Below are positions 61,422-64,000 of a DNA stretch of 64,000 nt, one piece after another. The translations under genes were made by a program, and so were the position numbers. Position 1 is the stretch's first letter. Every line of letters begins with the position of its first letter. Source of the DNA: Ignavibacteria bacterium (lineage in GTDB: Bacteria; Bacteroidota; Ignavibacteria; Tepidaquicellales; Tepidaquicellaceae); contig JAIBBK010000004.1 in assembly GCA_019694675.1 (NCBI GenBank), positions 79,347-143,346 of the forward strand, given 5' to 3'. The notes under the pieces were generated by a model, which did not search any database, had not been told where the DNA came from, and worked only from the letters and a program-made list of their open reading frames with translations.

Positions 61422-63404
61422 ATGAATTTAATGAGAAGAGAATTCTACTCATCAACAATATCTAAATTCTTGCTTGAGGATACAGATAAAATTCTGGGTA
61501 TCCTATCTGGAAATAGTGACTTTGCCGATCTACAGAGTCAGAAGGATTCGTGGTTTCGTGAAATTCAGATATTGAGGAATTCATTATCCGAATTTGATGG
61601 AGGAATATTCTTTGAGTATTCAATTCCGAGGATGGGTCGTAGAATTGATGTAGTATTGATAATTGATAATGTTCTTTTTGTATTGGAATTCAAAATAGGA
61701 CAATCACAATACTTACAGAGCGATATCGATCAGGTTTGGGACTATGCGCTTGATTTGAAGAATTTTCATGAGACAAGTCACGGAGTTTTTATTGCCCCCA
61801 TTCTAATTGCAACTGATGCAAAAAATTCCCACACAAAGATTTCCATTACTTCACACAATGATATCTTAATTGTTCCTCTACGGATCAATGAGTTTAAATT
61901 GGGGAGTGTTATTCAAGAAGTGCTGAAGTTTGCGCAAGGCGATGCAATTGATTCAATGAGTTGGTCCAACGGAAGATACTCTCCAACTCCTACAATTATT
62001 GAAGCTGCCATTTCACTATTTCGTAACCACACAGTTGAAAATATTTCACGAAGTGATGCTTCAGCAAAGAATCTTTTGGTGACAAGCAAGTGCATCTCTC
62101 AGATTATTGATGAAGCAAGAGCTAAGAGTGAAAAAGCAATTTGTTTTGTAACAGGTGTTCCCGGGGCTGGAAAGACATTAATTGGACTTGATATTGCAAC
62201 GAAACATATGGACAAGGAAAAGAAACAAACGAGCGTCTATCTATCTGGAAACGGCCCACTGGTGGCTATTTTGAGAGAAGCTCTGACGAGAGACAAAGTC
62301 AAGAGACAGAAGGAATTGGGGGAACCAGCGAGGAAAGGTGAAGTTTTTAGCTCAGTTAAAACATTTATACAAAATGTTCATCATTTCAGAGATGAATGTC
62401 TGGTTGATGACAAACCACCGTTTGATCATGTTGCAATCTTTGATGAGGCTCAGAGAGCGTGGAATCAAGTTCAAACTGCTAACTTTATGAAGCGAAAGAA
62501 AAAAAGACCTAACTTTGCTTTGTCCGAGCCCGAGTTCTTGATCTCGTGTCTTGATCGACATAAAGATTGGTCAGTGATTGTATGCTTAGTTGGTGGTGGG
62601 CAGGAAATCAATGTTGGTGAAGCTGGAATAAGCGAGTGGGTAAATTCCATAAATCGCTCATTCCCCAATTGGCATGTTTATGTATCGAACAAATTGACGG
62701 ATTCAGAATACGATGCCGGTAAGTCGTTAGATTTGTTATCAAATCGCAAGAGTGTTGATTACTTAGATGAACTCCATCTATCCGTTTCAATGAGATCATT
62801 CAGAGCTGAGAACGTTTCTCATCTTGTGAAGAGTTTGTTGGACAGAGATGTATCTGAAGCAAGAAACAATCTTGAATCCATCAATGACAAGTACCCTATT
62901 GTTGTCACTCGTGACTTAGGTAAAGCAAAGAATTGGCTCAAGGAGAAAGCAAGAGGCAGTGAAAGGTACGGAGTAGTTGTATCGTCTCAGGCACAGAGAC
63001 TCAAACCATATGCAATAGATGTAAAATCCCCGATGAATCCTGTGCACTGGTTCTTAAATGAAAAAGATGATGTTAGATCATCATATTACTTAGAACATGT
63101 AGCTACCGAGTTTCATGTCCAGGGTTTAGAACTAGATTGGGCTTGTGTAGCTTGGGATGGCGATTTTCGTTATTCAGGTGATGGGTGGAAGACTTATGAA
63201 TTTCGTGGAAACAAGTGGCAAAAGATCAAGAAGGAAGAAAGAAAGATGTTTCTGAAAAATGCATACAGAGTTTTGCTCACAAGAGCAAGACAAGGAATGA
63301 TCATTGTCGTTCCGGAAGGAGATTGCGAAGATCCCACCAGAGCTCCCGACTATTACGATTCAACGTATCGGTATCTGTTAGATATTGGCTTTAATACCAT
63401 CTAA
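61422..63404 (+). CDS. PD-(D/E)XK nuclease / DUF2075 superfamily 1 helicase
   Basis: A 660-residue protein. Residues ~60-95 hold a restriction-type nuclease core: [20 protein letters not shown] with Asp76 and Glu89-x-Lys91. From ~210 it is a DUF2075/COG3410 superfamily 1 helicase: Walker A GVPGAGKT (245-252), DEAQ box VAIFDEAQ (337-344), [18 protein letters not shown], and the C-terminal [17 protein letters not shown] motif. Members occur in defence and DNA-repair contexts. It follows the methyltransferase-HIT gene by 97 bases and shares its AT-rich style. The start ATG 61422 has no clear Shine-Dalgarno; Met4 is an alternative. Confidence 0.9.
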   Translation: MNLMRREFYSSTISKFLLEDTDKILGILSGNSDFADLQSQKDSWFREIQILRNSLSEFDGGIFFEYSIPRMGRRIDVVLIIDNVLFVLEFKIGQSQYLQSDIDQVWDYALDLKNFHETSHGVFIAPILIATDAKNSHTKISITSHNDILIVPLRINEFKLGSVIQEVLKFAQGDAIDSMSWSNGRYSPTPTIIEAAISLFRNHTVENISRSDASAKNLLVTSKCISQIIDEARAKSEKAICFVTGVPGAGKTLIGLDIATKHMDKEKKQTSVYLSGNGPLVAILREALTRDKVKRQKELGEPARKGEVFSSVKTFIQNVHHFRDECLVDDKPPFDHVAIFDEAQRAWNQVQTANFMKRKKKRPNFALSEPEFLISCLDRHKDWSVIVCLVGGGQEINVGEAGISEWVNSINRSFPNWHVYVSNKLTDSEYDAGKSLDLLSNRKSVDYLDELHLSVSMRSFRAENVSHLVKSLLDRDVSEARNNLESINDKYPIVVTRDLGKAKNWLKEKARGSERYGVVVSSQAQRLKPYAIDVKSPMNPVHWFLNEKDDVRSSYYLEHVATEFHVQGLELDWACVAWDGDFRYSGDGWKTYEFRGNKWQKIKKEERKMFLKNAYRVLLTRARQGMIIVVPEGDCEDPTRAPDYYDSTYRYLLDIGFNTI

Positions 63405-64000
63405 TCTATTCGTGATGGAAATCATGACAACTTCAACGCTCGCTCTTGTTGATATTCCAGGAGTAGCAAGGCCATTGGCAAGAAAAGATTATTGTTGGTC
63501 ACGCTCACTTTGTTCGCTAAGATCAATGACATACCTGGAATCGAAACTCATGCTTGAAGAACTTTTCTTCCCGTCCGGCAACGCTCCTTTTGTCTGAAAG
63601 CCTTTATGGGCAAAGCTTTGAAGCATGTCTGAAAACCGTTTTACAAATCTCGAATTTTGCAATCTGACACAACAAATCATCATAATTTTGTTGTGAAAAT
63701 TTGACTTGTAATCCGCCACGACTCGCACCCGATGCTCAAATGAAAATGAACAGCTCACTCTGAACCCTGTTCTTTCATGCTGCCCGGCTCATTTGAATTC
63801 CCGTTGCACTTACCGGAGTAACTTTACTTCCGGTTCCCGCAACTGAACTGCCTGCGTCTGTGTCAAAATATCCCGGTTGCTCAACTTGGGGGTTCAAAAG
63901 TCTGGCTTTGAAGCTCAGATGCCCGGCTAATCAATTAGGTCATGCAACCGTAGAGCAAGGACGATCTGCTATAGAGCAAGGACGATCTGCTATAGAGCAA
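63405..64000. other. Non-coding tail of the window, tandem repeat at the end
   Basis: 596 bases with no supported gene; frames here lack family features. The final 50 bases are a tandem repeat (see next entry). Confidence 0.45.
63951..64000. repeat. 21-base tandem repeat running off the edge
   Basis: Two full copies and 8 bases of a third of a 21-base unit, starting TAGAGCAAGGACGATCTGCT. It has no spacer, so it is not a CRISPR array. One frame would read as the heptad EQGRSAI repeated, but no start supports a protein. The array continues beyond the window. Confidence 0.8.

Noticed and set aside
63385..63597. 70-codon frame after the helicase gene
   Set aside because: It overlaps the helicase end in another phase and has no features of a real protein.
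63951..64000. Possible CRISPR array
   Set aside because: The repeats are directly adjacent with no spacers and only 21 bases long.
1..64000. tRNA or rRNA genes
   Set aside because: I saw no T-arm-like GGTTCGAATCC context with matching acceptor arms and no rRNA-like stretch; a covariance-model scan would settle this.

Overview
The window looks like a chromosomal segment of an uncultured or little-studied member of the Bacteroidota/Chlorobi group, most like the Ignavibacteria/Kapabacteria. The reasons are four secreted proteins with the type IX secretion (T9SS) C-terminal domain that starts with an NYPNPFNP motif, four secreted proteins ending in an Ig-like plus dockerin-like tail, an ABC-permease/M1-peptidase fusion, and promoters of the Bacteroidota form TTTG-N20/21-TAnnTTTG. 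No rRNA, tRNA, CRISPR array or complete insertion sequence was seen. The lineage is inferred from protein style only.

Layout. 1-6.2 kb: the 5' part of a secreted beta-propeller/dockerin-type gene running off the left edge, two paralogues of an uncharacterised ~490-residue helical family (here called the SPYFN family), a decayed third copy and a MazEF-like toxin-antitoxin pair. 6.5-9.2 kb: a lipoprotein, a repeat-truncated zinc metalloprotease and a third SPYFN paralogue. 9.4-16 kb: a T9SS cargo protein, an arylsulfatase with a small membrane protein, and dispersed palindromic repeats. 15.2-21 kb: a secreted small-membrane-protein gene, a second copy of the lipoprotein, and an ABC ATPase with a permease/aminopeptidase fusion. 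21-28 kb: an amidohydrolase lipoprotein, a fourth SPYFN paralogue and a Kef-type antiporter operon. 28.6-36.4 kb: three more dockerin-type secreted genes around a fifth SPYFN paralogue. 36.7-45 kb: a DUF4062/NB-ARC/TPR STAND protein, a glycosyltransferase-like membrane protein, psuG and psuK for pseudouridine breakdown, a class II glutamine amidotransferase and a GNAT enzyme. 45-51.3 kb: three T9SS cargo proteins, two of them with BNR/VPS10-like propellers. 51.5-52.9 kb: a cupin and two VOC proteins. 53-58.8 kb: a 1923-residue class III nucleotide cyclase with nine tandem sensor modules. 58.8-63.4 kb: a lone C-terminal helix-turn-helix of a Fic protein, then a compact HNH nuclease / methyltransferase-HIT fusion / nuclease-helicase cassette that looks like a defence or nucleic-acid-processing island.

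The most promising candidates for something undescribed are the HNH / MTase-HIT / PD-(D/E)XK-helicase cassette (59.4-63.4 kb), the multi-module cyclase with altered active-site residues, and the five-copy SPYFN family. The region also shows much local duplication and decay: a gene fragment at 3.7 kb, a chimeric ABC gene start at 16.75 kb, a duplicated scrap of the cyclase 3' end at 59.2 kb, and a metalloprotease whose last 33 codons are repeat DNA.
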